Of a stretch of 64,000 nt of DNA, positions 1 through 7,345 are shown piece after piece. A program made the translations under genes and the position numbers. The notes beneath the pieces were generated by a model. It searched no databases. It saw only the letters and a program-made list of their open reading frames with translations, and was not told where the DNA came from. This DNA comes from Streptomyces sp. NRRL S-340 (GTDB lineage: Bacteria; Actinomycetota; Actinomycetes; Streptomycetales; Streptomycetaceae): the NCBI RefSeq assembly GCF_000720185.1, contig NZ_JOIY01000017.1, positions 65,467 through 129,466 of the forward strand, read 5' to 3'. Numbering within the stretch: position 1 is the stretch's first letter; each line of letters opens with the position of its first letter.

Positions 1-406
1 TCTGGTGACGGCCGTCGCGTCCCTCGCCTTCCTGCTCTGGACGCAGGCCGACACCGGGAACGCCCGGAGCCTGGTGGCCCTGGTCGTCGCGGTCGTCGCG
101 CTGGTCGCCGCGCTGGTGGCCAACCAGGCCGGTCGTGAGGGATGGTCCTTCGCCCTGTCCGGCGTCACCGTCGTGGCCGCCGTGGCGATGCTGTTCCTGT
201 CGCTGTTCCCGAACGTCATGCCGTCCACGCTGAACGGGGACTGGAGCCTGACGGTCACCAACGCCTCCTCCAGCCCCTACACCCTGAAGATCATGACGTG
301 GTGTGCGGGGATCGCCACACCGATCGTCCTGCTCTACCAGGGATGGACGTACTGGGTCTTCCGCAAGCGGATCGGCACCCAGCACCTCGCCGAAGCCGCG
401 CACTGA
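1..406 (+). CDS. cydB: Cytochrome bd ubiquinol oxidase subunit II, C-terminal part
   Basis: The reading frame is open from the left edge of the window, so this is the C-terminal end (about 134 residues) of a longer gene. It shows at least three hydrophobic segments, the stretch LFPNVMPSTLNGDWSLTV and the ending GWTYWVFRKRI, all typical of CydB. CydB pairs with CydA in the membrane to form the high-affinity quinol oxidase used at low oxygen. The next gene is the CydDC exporter needed to assemble this oxidase, which supports the call. A 34-bp perfect palindrome containing a parS site begins seven bases after the stop codon and may also end transcription. Confidence 0.93.
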   Translation, partial: LVTAVASLAFLLWTQADTGNARSLVALVVAVVALVAALVANQAGREGWSFALSGVTVVAAVAMLFLSLFPNVMPSTLNGDWSLTVTNASSSPYTLKIMTWCAGIATPIVLLYQGWTYWVFRKRIGTQHLAEAAH

Positions 407-412
407 GTCCGG

Positions 413-446
413 CGAGGGGTGTGTTTCACGTGAAACACACCCCTCG
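413..446. other. parS: parS site 1 inside a 34-bp perfect palindrome
   Basis: The 14-bp core GTTTCACGTGAAAC at 423-436 equals the published Streptomyces parS consensus bound by ParB. Base pairing continues outward without a mismatch to 413 and 446. The palindrome lies between cydB and cydDC, so it could also form a strong RNA hairpin after cydB. Confidence 0.9.
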
Positions 447-458
447 GGACCGAAGGGC

Positions 459-3400
459 ATGTTTCACGTGAAACCGATCGATCCGCGTCTTCTTCGCTAC
501 GCCCGGGCCACCCGGTTCTTCCTGGCGGCCGTCATCGGCCTCGGGGCCCTGGGCGCCGGACTCGTCGTCGCGCAGGCCATGCTCATCGCCGAGGTGGTGG
601 TCGGCGCCTTCCAGCACCGGATGCCGGTCAGTGAACTGCGCACGCCGCTTCTGCTGCTGGTGGCCGTCGCCGGCGGCCGGGCGCTGGTCTCCTGGCTCAC
701 CGAACTGGCGGCGCACCGGGCGAGCGCCGCGGTGAAGTCCGAGCTGCGCGGGCGCCTGCTCGCCCGCGCGGTGGCGCTGGGCCCCGGCTGGCTCGGCGAA
801 CAGCGGACCGGCTCGCTGGTCGCGCTGGCCACACGCGGCATCGACGCCCTGGACGACTACTTCTCGCGCTGTCTGCCGCAGCTCGGCCTCGCGGTCGTCG
901 TCCCGGTGGCGGTGCTGGCCAGGATCGTCACGGAGGACTGGGTCTCGGCGGCCGTCATCGTCGGGACGCTGCCCCTCATCCCCGTCTTCATGATGCTGAT
1001 CGGGTGGGCCACCCAGTCCCGCATGGACCGCCAGTGGCGGCTGCTGTCCCGCCTCTCGGGCCACTTCCTCGACGTCGTGGCCGGCCTGCCGACCCTGAAG
1101 GTGTTCGGCCGCGCCAAGGCGCAGGCGGAGTCGATCAGGCGCATCACGGACGAGTACCGGCGGGCGACCCTGCGCACGCTGCGGATCGCGTTCCTGTCCT
1201 CCTTCGCGCTGGAGCTGCTCTCCACGCTCTCGGTGGCCCTGGTGGCCGTGACGATCGGCATGCGGCTGGTCAGCGGCGGCATGGACCTCTACACCGGCCT
1301 CGTCATCCTCGTGCTCGCCCCCGAGGCCTACCTGCCGCTGCGCCAGGTGGGAGCGCAGTACCACGCGGCTGCCGAGGGACTGGCGGCGGCCGAGGAGATC
1401 TTCGATGTGCTGCAGACACCGGTTCCCCGGTCCGGTACGGCGGCCGTTCCCGCCGGGGCCCTCGCCTTCGAGGGCGTGAGCGTCCGCTACCCGGGACGGT
1501 CGGCGGACGCCGTGTCCGACGTGACCTTCGCCGTGCGGCCGGGGGAGACCGTGGCGCTCGTCGGTCCGAGCGGCGCCGGCAAGTCGACGCTGCTGAACGT
1601 CCTGCTCGGCTTCCTGCACCCCACCACGGGCCACGTATGTGTCGGAGGAACCGACCTGCTCGACATCGATCCGGAACAGTGGCGGTCACGCATCGCCTGG
1701 GTGCCGCAGCGGCCCCACCTGTACGCCGGGACGATCGCCGAGAACGTCCGTCTGGCCCGGCCCGGCGCGGACGACGCGGCGGTCCGCGCGGCGCTGGCCG
1801 ACGCCGGAGCGCTCGGCTTCGTCGACGCTCTGCCCGACGGGACGCGGACCGTGCTCGGCGAGGACGGCGCGGGTCTGTCGGCGGGACAGCGGCAGCGGCT
1901 CGCGCTGGCCCGGGCCTTCCTCGCCGACCGCCCCGTCCTGCTGCTCGACGAGCCGACGGCGGCTCTGGACGGGGCGACCGAGGCCGAGATCGTGGAGGCG
2001 GTGCGCCGGCTGTCCGCCGGACGCACCGTGCTGCTCGTGGTGCACCGCCCCGCACTGCTCGACGTCGCGGACCGGGTGGTGCGGCTGGAGGACACCGAGG
2101 CGCGGGAACGGACGAGCACGGCGGTGGCGACCGGCCCCGGCCGGCCCGCAGAAACGGGCCCGCGGCCGGCCGAAGCCCCGGCACCCCTGGACGCCCCCGC
2201 GTCCGCGCCGGCAGCGGGCGCGGTCCTCGCACGGGTCCGGGCGACGGCGGGCCGCCGACGCGCCCGTCTCGCCCTCGCGCTGCTGCTGGGCAGCCTCGCG
2301 CTCGGCAGCGCCGTCGGTCTGATGGCCACCTCGGGATGGCTCATCTCGCGCGCCTCCCAGCATCCGCCCGTGCTCTACCTGATGGTGGCCGTCACCGCGA
2401 CCCGCGCCTTCGGCATCGGCCGGGCCGTCTTCCGCTACGCCGAGCGGCTGGTGTCGCACGACGCGGTGCTGCGGATGCTCGCCGACACCCGCGTCGCCGT
2501 CTACCGGAGGCTGGAGCGGCTCGCACCCGCCGGGCTGCGCCGGACACGCCGGGGCGATCTGCTCACACGGCTGGTCGCCGACGTGGACGCCCTGCAGGAC
2601 TACTGGCTGCGCTGGCTGCTGCCCGCCGGTGCCGCCGTGACCGTCTCCGTCGCGTCCGTGGCCTTCACGGCCTGGCTGCTGCCCGAGGCCGGGGCGGTCC
2701 TCGCCGCGGGACTGCTGCTGGCCGGGGCGGGTGTCCCGCTGGTCACCGCTTCCGTGGCGCGCCGGGCCGAGCAGCGGCTCGCCCCCGCACGCGGTGCCCT
2801 GGCCACACGGGTGACCGATCTGCTCACGGGGACCGCCGAGCTGACGGTCGCCGGTGCGTTGCCGGCGCGCAGCGCCGAGACCCGCCGCGCCGACACCGTA
2901 CTGACCCGGATCGCCTCGCGTGCCGCGACCGCGACCGCGCTCGGCGACGGGCTCACCGCGCTCGTCTCGGGGCTGACCGTGGCGGCCGCCGCGCTCGTCG
3001 GCGCCCAAGCGGTGGCCGGCGGACGGCTGGGCGGGGTGGCCATGGCCGTCGTCGTCCTCACCCCGCTGGCCGCCTTCGAGGCGGTCCTCGGCATGCCGCT
3101 CGCCGCGCAGTACCGGCAGCGCGTGCGGCGCAGCGCCGAGCGCGTGTACGAGATCCTGGACGCGCCCGAGCCGGTGCGCGAGCCGGAGGCGCCGCGGCCC
3201 ACGCCCGAGACCCCCTTCCCGCTCACCGTCCGGCACCTCACGGCCCGCCACCCGGGGCAGGACAGGGACGCGCTCGCCGGGCTTGACCTCACCCTGGAGG
3301 AGGGGCGCAGGGTCGCCGTCGTCGGACCGTCCGGGGCCGGCAAGTCGACGCTCGCGCAGGTCCTGCTGCGGTTCCTCGACCCGCGGGCGGGGGTCTACAG

Positions 3401-3965
3401 CATCGGCGGGACCGACGCGTGCGCCCTCGACGGCGACGCTGTACGGCGGTGGGTGGGGCTGTGCGCCCAGGACGCGCACCTCTTCGACAGTTCGGTGCGG
3501 GAGAACCTCCTGCTCGCGAAGAAGGACGCGAGCGAGTCGGAGCTGCGGGACGCGCTCGGGCGCGCCCGGCTGCTGGACTGGGCCTGCAGTCTGCCCGACG
3601 GCCTCGACACCCTCGTCGGGGAGCACGGTGCGCGGCTGTCCGGGGGCCAGCGGCAGCGGCTGGCACTGGCCCGTGCGCTGCTCGCCGACTTCCCCGTCCT
3701 CGTCCTCGACGAGCCGGCCGAGCATCTCGACCTGCCGACCGCCGACGCGCTCACCGCCGATCTGCTGAGGGCCACCGAGGGCCGTACGACGTTGCTCATC
3801 ACACACCGTCTGGCCGGGCTGGAGGCGGTGGACGAGGTGATCGTGCTGGACGGGGGCCGGGTGGTCCAGCGCGGCCCGTACGCGGAACTGGCCGCGCTGC
3901 CGGGCCCGCTGCGGCGGATGGCCGAGCGGGAGACGGCGGCGGAGCTGCTGGTGGGGGCGCGCTAG
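459..3965 (+). CDS. cydDC: Fused heterodimeric ABC exporter CydDC (cytochrome bd assembly)
   Basis: This 1168-residue protein joins two ABC half-transporters in one chain. The first half has six-helix membrane segments, Walker A GPSGAGKST near residue 369, signature LSAGQRQRLALARA near 472 and Walker B VLLLDEPT. The second half repeats this with Walker A near 956, signature LSGGQRQRLALARALL near 1060 and LVLDEPAEHLD. CydDC exports thiols (cysteine/glutathione in E. coli) and is needed to mature cytochrome bd; the order cydB-cydDC fits. The ATG at 459 is chosen because the membrane domain starts soon after it; the frame is open further upstream, but that stretch lies in cydB and the palindrome. 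The N-terminus MFHVK is dictated by the embedded parS site. Fusion of CydD and CydC is normal in actinobacteria. Confidence 0.93.
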   Translation: MFHVKPIDPRLLRYARATRFFLAAVIGLGALGAGLVVAQAMLIAEVVVGAFQHRMPVSELRTPLLLLVAVAGGRALVSWLTELAAHRASAAVKSELRGRLLARAVALGPGWLGEQRTGSLVALATRGIDALDDYFSRCLPQLGLAVVVPVAVLARIVTEDWVSAAVIVGTLPLIPVFMMLIGWATQSRMDRQWRLLSRLSGHFLDVVAGLPTLKVFGRAKAQAESIRRITDEYRRATLRTLRIAFLSSFALELLSTLSVALVAVTIGMRLVSGGMDLYTGLVILVLAPEAYLPLRQVGAQYHAAAEGLAAAEEIFDVLQTPVPRSGTAAVPAGALAFEGVSVRYPGRSADAVSDVTFAVRPGETVALVGPSGAGKSTLLNVLLGFLHPTTGHVCVGGTDLLDIDPEQWRSRIAWVPQRPHLYAGTIAENVRLARPGADDAAVRAALADAGALGFVDALPDGTRTVLGEDGAGLSAGQRQRLALARAFLADRPVLLLDEPTAALDGATEAEIVEAVRRLSAGRTVLLVVHRPALLDVADRVVRLEDTEARERTSTAVATGPGRPAETGPRPAEAPAPLDAPASAPAAGAVLARVRATAGRRRARLALALLLGSLALGSAVGLMATSGWLISRASQHPPVLYLMVAVTATRAFGIGRAVFRYAERLVSHDAVLRMLADTRVAVYRRLERLAPAGLRRTRRGDLLTRLVADVDALQDYWLRWLLPAGAAVTVSVASVAFTAWLLPEAGAVLAAGLLLAGAGVPLVTASVARRAEQRLAPARGALATRVTDLLTGTAELTVAGALPARSAETRRADTVLTRIASRAATATALGDGLTALVSGLTVAAAALVGAQAVAGGRLGGVAMAVVVLTPLAAFEAVLGMPLAAQYRQRVRRSAERVYEILDAPEPVREPEAPRPTPETPFPLTVRHLTARHPGQDRDALAGLDLTLEEGRRVAVVGPSGAGKSTLAQVLLRFLDPRAGVYSIGGTDACALDGDAVRRWVGLCAQDAHLFDSSVRENLLLAKKDASESELRDALGRARLLDWACSLPDGLDTLVGEHGARLSGGQRQRLALARALLADFPVLVLDEPAEHLDLPTADALTADLLRATEGRTTLLITHRLAGLEAVDEVIVLDGGRVVQRGPYAELAALPGPLRRMAERETAAELLVGAR
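461..474. other. parS: parS site 2, overlapping the cydDC start codon
   Basis: A second perfect GTTTCACGTGAAAC begins on the G of the cydDC ATG and encodes residues 2-5 (FHVK). The palindrome is exactly 14 bp here, with no extension. Its centre is 38 bp from that of site 1. Confidence 0.9.
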
Positions 3966-3998
3966 GGGCTGTCGTCCGGATCAGGCCGGATCGGGGGG

Positions 3999-4020
3999 TG
4001 CCGGGCTCGCGAGCCCGGCA
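3999..4020. terminator. Palindromic hairpin between convergent genes
   Basis: A perfect 22-bp palindrome (two 11-base arms, no loop bases) lies in the 260-bp gap between cydDC on plus and the HAD gene on minus. Its place suggests a bidirectional, factor-assisted terminator. There is no T-run. Confidence 0.6.
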
Positions 4021-4225
4021 TGCTCCCGCAGGAGGGGACCCGGGGCCCAGCCGGTCAGGGCCCGTGGGGCGCGTCGGGCGCCTCGGGACACGCCAGGCCG
4101 CTGAGGCCACGTCGGGTTCCGGCCGCTCCGGGCCGCTCCGGTCCGCGCCGCGGACGGCCCGGTGCCCGTCGGCACGGCGTCACTGCGGGGCCCCGCTGTC
4201 CCGGCGGGTCAGGCGTGCGCCGCTG

Positions 4226-5152
4226 TCACCGCCGCTGTTCGAGGATCCGTTCGATCACCAGCGCCACGCCGTCCTCGTTGTTGGCCGCGGTCCGGCCGGT
4301 CGCCGCGGCGACGGCGTCCGGGTGCGCGTTGCCCATGGCGTACGACCGGCCGGCCCAGGTGAGCATCTCGATGTCGTTGGGCATGTCGCCGAAGGCGACG
4401 ACCTCCTCCCGCGAGATGCCGCGTTCGGCGCAGGCCAGGGCGAGCGTGCTGGCCTTGGAGACGCCCGGGCCGCTGATCTCCAGCAGGGCGCTGGGACTGG
4501 AGCGGGTGATGGTGGCGCGTTCCGCGACGGCGAGCCGGGCCAGGGTGAGGAAGCCGTCGGGTTCCATCGTGGGGTGGGCGGCGAGGATCTTGAGGATCGG
4601 CTGGCCGGCGGCGGCGCCTCCCGGGGCCAGCAGGTCCTCCACGGGCGCCAGCGTGTCCGGTGCCTCCATGAGCAGCTTCGGATAGTCCGGCTCCTGGTGG
4701 AACCCGTACGTCTGCTCGATGGCGTACGCCGTCCCGGGCGCCGCCTCGCGCAGCAGCCGTACGGTGTCCAGAGCGTTCTCCAGGGCGAGGTCGCGCACCT
4801 TCACGAACCGGTGGGCGCCGGGGCCGCCGTGCAGGTCGACCACGGCCGCTCCGTTGCCGCAGATCGCGAGGCCGTGACCGTGCACGTGGTCACTGACGAC
4901 GTCCATCCAGCGGGCGGGCCGGCCGGTGACGAAGAAGACCTCGATGCCTGCCTCCTCGGCGGCGGCGAGAGCGGCGACCGTGCGTGCGGAGACCGACTTG
5001 TCGTCGTGCAGCAACGTTCCGTCAAGATCGGTGGCGATCAGCCGCGGCGGGACGGCGGGTGCGCCTCCCCGGGCGCGCGAGGTCGTGAGCTGGGAAGAGG
5101 CCGGGGGCTCGGGCTGTCTCGTCGCTGAGGTCACCGGCTCATTGTCCCGCAT
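4226..5152 (-). CDS. Cof-type HAD-superfamily phosphatase
   Basis: This 308-residue protein belongs to the Cof/IIB group of HAD hydrolases, which dephosphorylate sugar phosphates, phosphoglycolate-like metabolites or flavin nucleotides. Motif I is [14 protein letters not shown] (nucleophile Asp42, acid Asp44), motif II FVTGRPARW, and motif IV GDMPNDIEML near residue 250. The ATG at 5152 is used; a GTG at 5134 is an equally possible start just before the poorly conserved Ala/Pro-rich leader. A second Cof-type gene lies at 13642-14478. The substrate cannot be inferred. Confidence 0.85.
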   Translation of the reverse strand: MRDNEPVTSATRQPEPPASSQLTTSRARGGAPAVPPRLIATDLDGTLLHDDKSVSARTVAALAAAEEAGIEVFFVTGRPARWMDVVSDHVHGHGLAICGNGAAVVDLHGGPGAHRFVKVRDLALENALDTVRLLREAAPGTAYAIEQTYGFHQEPDYPKLLMEAPDTLAPVEDLLAPGGAAAGQPILKILAAHPTMEPDGFLTLARLAVAERATITRSSPSALLEISGPGVSKASTLALACAERGISREEVVAFGDMPNDIEMLTWAGRSYAMGNAHPDAVAAATGRTAANNEDGVALVIERILEQRR

Positions 5153-5201
5153 ATGCCCGCACGCCCGTGCGGGACTGCGCACATCTGAGACGTCGCCTCC
5201 G

Positions 5202-6104
5202 TCACGCCAGCTGGGCGGGGGCTTCCATGGCGATCCGTTCGAACATCTTCTCGTCCGCCGCGAAGTCCGAGCCGGCGATCGGCCAGTGGATCACGATCTC
5301 GGTGAAGCCCAGGTCCCGGTGACGGCCCGCGAAGTCGACGAAGGCGCCGACGGACTCCAGGGGCTGTCCGCGGTCGGGGGTGAACCCGGTGAGCAGGATC
5401 TTGTCGAGCGTACGGACGTCACGGCCGATCGCCTCACACGCGGCACCGAGCTTGTCGACCTGGCCGCGCAGGGCCTGGACGGACTGTTCCGGCGTGCCGT
5501 TCTCGAACAGCTCGGGGGCGCCGGTGGTCACCCAGGCCTGCCCGTGACGCGCCGCGAGCCGCAGGCCCCGCGGGCCGGTGGCCGCCACGGCGAACGGCAG
5601 CCTGGGCCTTTGCACACACCCGGGGATGTTCCGTGCCTCGTGCGCCGAGTAGAACTCACCCTCGTACGACACCGAGTCCTCGGTCAGCAGGCGGTCCAGC
5701 AGCGGTACGAACTCGGCCAGCCGGTCGGCGCGCTGCCGTGGCGTCCAGGGCTCCTGACCCAGCGCGGTGGCGTCGAAGCCGGTGCCGCCGGCGCCGACGC
5801 CGAGCGTGAGACGGCCGCCGGAGATGTCGTCGAGCGAGATCAGTTCCTTGGCCAGAGTGACGGGGTGCCGGAAGTTCGGCGAGGTCACCAGGGTGCCCAG
5901 ACGCATGCGCTCGGTCACGGTCGCGGCGGCGGTCAGCGTGGGGAGAGCACCGAACCACGGGCCGTCCCGGAAAGTGCGCCAGGACAGGTGGTCGTAGGTG
6001 TAACCGGTGTGGAAGCCGAGCTGCTCGGCACGGATCCACGCCGAACGGCCGCCCTCGTGCCAGCGGCGGTGCGGAAGGATGACGGTGCTCAGACGCAGAC
6101 TCAT
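5202..6104 (-). CDS. LLM-class (luciferase-like) flavin/F420-dependent oxidoreductase
   Basis: The 300-residue protein has the luciferase-like TIM-barrel pattern: SLRLSTVILPHRRW at the N-terminus, the helix WIRAEQLGFHTGYTYDHLSW, then RMRLGTLVTSPNFRHPVTLAKE and the glycine loop GRLTLGVGAGGTGFDA. Such enzymes oxidise or reduce small organic substrates with F420 or FMN; in actinobacteria F420 is common. The ATG at 6104 is chosen; the frame reaches a GTG at 6137, which lies inside parS site 3. It is separate from the HAD gene by 49 bp and the two could be cotranscribed. The substrate is unknown. Confidence 0.85.
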   Translation of the reverse strand: MSLRLSTVILPHRRWHEGGRSAWIRAEQLGFHTGYTYDHLSWRTFRDGPWFGALPTLTAAATVTERMRLGTLVTSPNFRHPVTLAKELISLDDISGGRLTLGVGAGGTGFDATALGQEPWTPRQRADRLAEFVPLLDRLLTEDSVSYEGEFYSAHEARNIPGCVQRPRLPFAVAATGPRGLRLAARHGQAWVTTGAPELFENGTPEQSVQALRGQVDKLGAACEAIGRDVRTLDKILLTGFTPDRGQPLESVGAFVDFAGRHRDLGFTEIVIHWPIAGSDFAADEKMFERIAMEAPAQLA

Positions 6105-6130
6105 GAGCCCGAGCCTAAGCGGGCCCGGCC

Positions 6131-6144
6131 GTTTCACGTGAAAC
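6131..6144. other. parS: parS site 3, upstream of the LLM oxidoreductase gene
   Basis: Perfect GTTTCACGTGAAAC; pairing extends two more bases each side (6129-6146). It lies between two minus-strand genes, three bases from the stop codon of the upstream one. Confidence 0.9.
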
Positions 6145-6146
6145 GG

Positions 6147-6596
6147 TCACCGCATGCGGCTGTTCAGCCACGCGGTGAGGCCGATCACCGGGACCGGCTC
6201 CTTGTACGTACGGTCGCCGGGCAGGGGAACGACCAGGCGGTAGCCGGGTGGGAAGCGCCGTGCCCTGACGAACGCCGTTCCGTCCCAGAGCGCACGGAGG
6301 AAGGCGGGGACGTCGTCGCGGGGCAGGTCGTGGAACTCCACGCCCTCCACGGTGATCAGTGCGTCCTCCTCCGGGTAGAGCCGTACGGTCGTGCGGGGCA
6401 GGCCGCCGAACTCGACGAAGGCCTCGTGCGGGAGCGAACCGTCCGGGTCGGTGGTGACACCGACGCCCGCTGCGCTGCGCCGCGAGGTCTGGTCGGCGCC
6501 GATGTCATGGCTCACCTCGATCTCACGCGCGTAGGCGGAGGCGAGGGCGCGGCAGGCGGCGACTGCGGCTTCGGTCGAGGCGAGACGGTGACGCAT
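6147..6596 (-). CDS. Small conserved protein of unknown function
   Basis: This 149-residue acidic protein starts MRHRLASTEAAVAACRALASAYAREIEV at the ATG at 6596; another ATG at 6608 adds four residues. It has no membrane segment, signal peptide or recognised motif. The central part, VEFGGLPRTTVRLYPEEDALITVEGVEFHDLPRDDVPAFLRALWDG, looks like alternating strands and a helix and resembles small Streptomyces proteins without assigned function. Base use matches that of its neighbours. It sits 22 bp from kptA and may be cotranscribed with it. Confidence 0.65.
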   Translation of the reverse strand: MRHRLASTEAAVAACRALASAYAREIEVSHDIGADQTSRRSAAGVGVTTDPDGSLPHEAFVEFGGLPRTTVRLYPEEDALITVEGVEFHDLPRDDVPAFLRALWDGTAFVRARRFPPGYRLVVPLPGDRTYKEPVPVIGLTAWLNSRMR

Positions 6597-6618
6597 GCCG
6601 CCGATCATGCCGGACCGG

Positions 6619-7167
6619 TCAGTGGCCGGAAGCCAGGCGCAGGTACCGGGGCGGTACGGCCTGCGTCAGCCACACGCCGTTGGCGCTGACCCGGAACACG
6701 TGCCCGTCGCGGTGCATGGCGCCGGTGTCCACCGTGAGCACGACCGGCCGGCCGCGGCGGGCGCCCACCCGGGTCGCGGTCTCGCGGTCGGGTGAGAGGT
6801 GCACGTCGTGCCGGTTCATGGGCCGCAGGCCCTCGGCGCGGATCGCCCCGAGGCTGCGGGCCACCGTCCCGTGCCAGAGGTACGGCGGCGGGGTGGCCGG
6901 CGGCAGCCCGAGGTCGACGTCGACACTGTGGCCCTGGCTCGCCCGGATGAGGTCGCCGCGGATCTCGAAGCGCCGCTTGTCGTTGGTGGCGACCACGTGG
7001 TCGAGCTCCTCGCGGGTGATCCGGAAGCGGTGCGCGTTCGCCGCCGCGAGCAGGGCGTCGATCCCGGTCCAGCCGGCCTCGTCGAGCGTGAGTCCGATCC
7101 TTCCGGGCTGGTGGCGCAGGTGCCTGGAGAGGTACTTCGACACCTTCACGGCGCGTCTTTCGTCCAT
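6619..7167 (-). CDS. kptA: RNA 2'-phosphotransferase (Tpt1/KptA family)
   Basis: The 182-residue protein matches Tpt1/KptA from end to end. The N-terminal lobe has VKVSKYLSRHLRHQP and then a winged-helix-like segment (GWTGIDALLAA, RFEIRGDLIRASQGHSV). The C-terminal ADP-ribosyltransferase-like lobe has YLWHGTV, RHDVHLS and RRGRPVVLTVD. The family moves an internal 2'-phosphate from RNA to NAD+, releasing ADP-ribose 1'',2''-cyclic phosphate. In yeast this ends tRNA splicing; bacteria lack that pathway, so the natural substrate here is unknown. The ATG at 7167 starts the conserved domain; codons further upstream are in the DnaA-box intergenic region. Confidence 0.9.
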   Translation of the reverse strand: MDERRAVKVSKYLSRHLRHQPGRIGLTLDEAGWTGIDALLAAANAHRFRITREELDHVVATNDKRRFEIRGDLIRASQGHSVDVDLGLPPATPPPYLWHGTVARSLGAIRAEGLRPMNRHDVHLSPDRETATRVGARRGRPVVLTVDTGAMHRDGHVFRVSANGVWLTQAVPPRYLRLASGH

Positions 7168-7244
7168 GCCCCCAGCCTGCCGGGAGAGACGAGCCTCACG
7201 CAGAACTTTTTCGCCGGGGAGGTTTGATCCACAGCGATGTGAAG

Positions 7245-7278
7245 TTATCCACAGGATCGGGCAGGAATCTGTGGACAA
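7245..7278. promoter_or_regulatory. Pair of DnaA boxes
   Basis: TTATCCACA at 7245-7253 (plus) and TGTGGACAA at 7270-7278 (the reverse complement of TTGTCCACA) face each other 16 bp apart. TTGTCCACA is the preferred Streptomyces DnaA box. They are between kptA and the SDR fusion gene. Confidence 0.7.
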
Positions 7279-7345
7279 CCGGCCGCGGCGGCTGCCGCAC
7301 GGGACGGCCGTCGCTTCCGCCGGGGACGGCCGGGGCGGGCGGCTC

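Noticed and set aside
5202..6137. GTG at 6137 as start of the LLM oxidoreductase
   Set aside because: It lies in parS site 3 and adds residues not expected for the family; ATG 6104 starts at the conserved strand.
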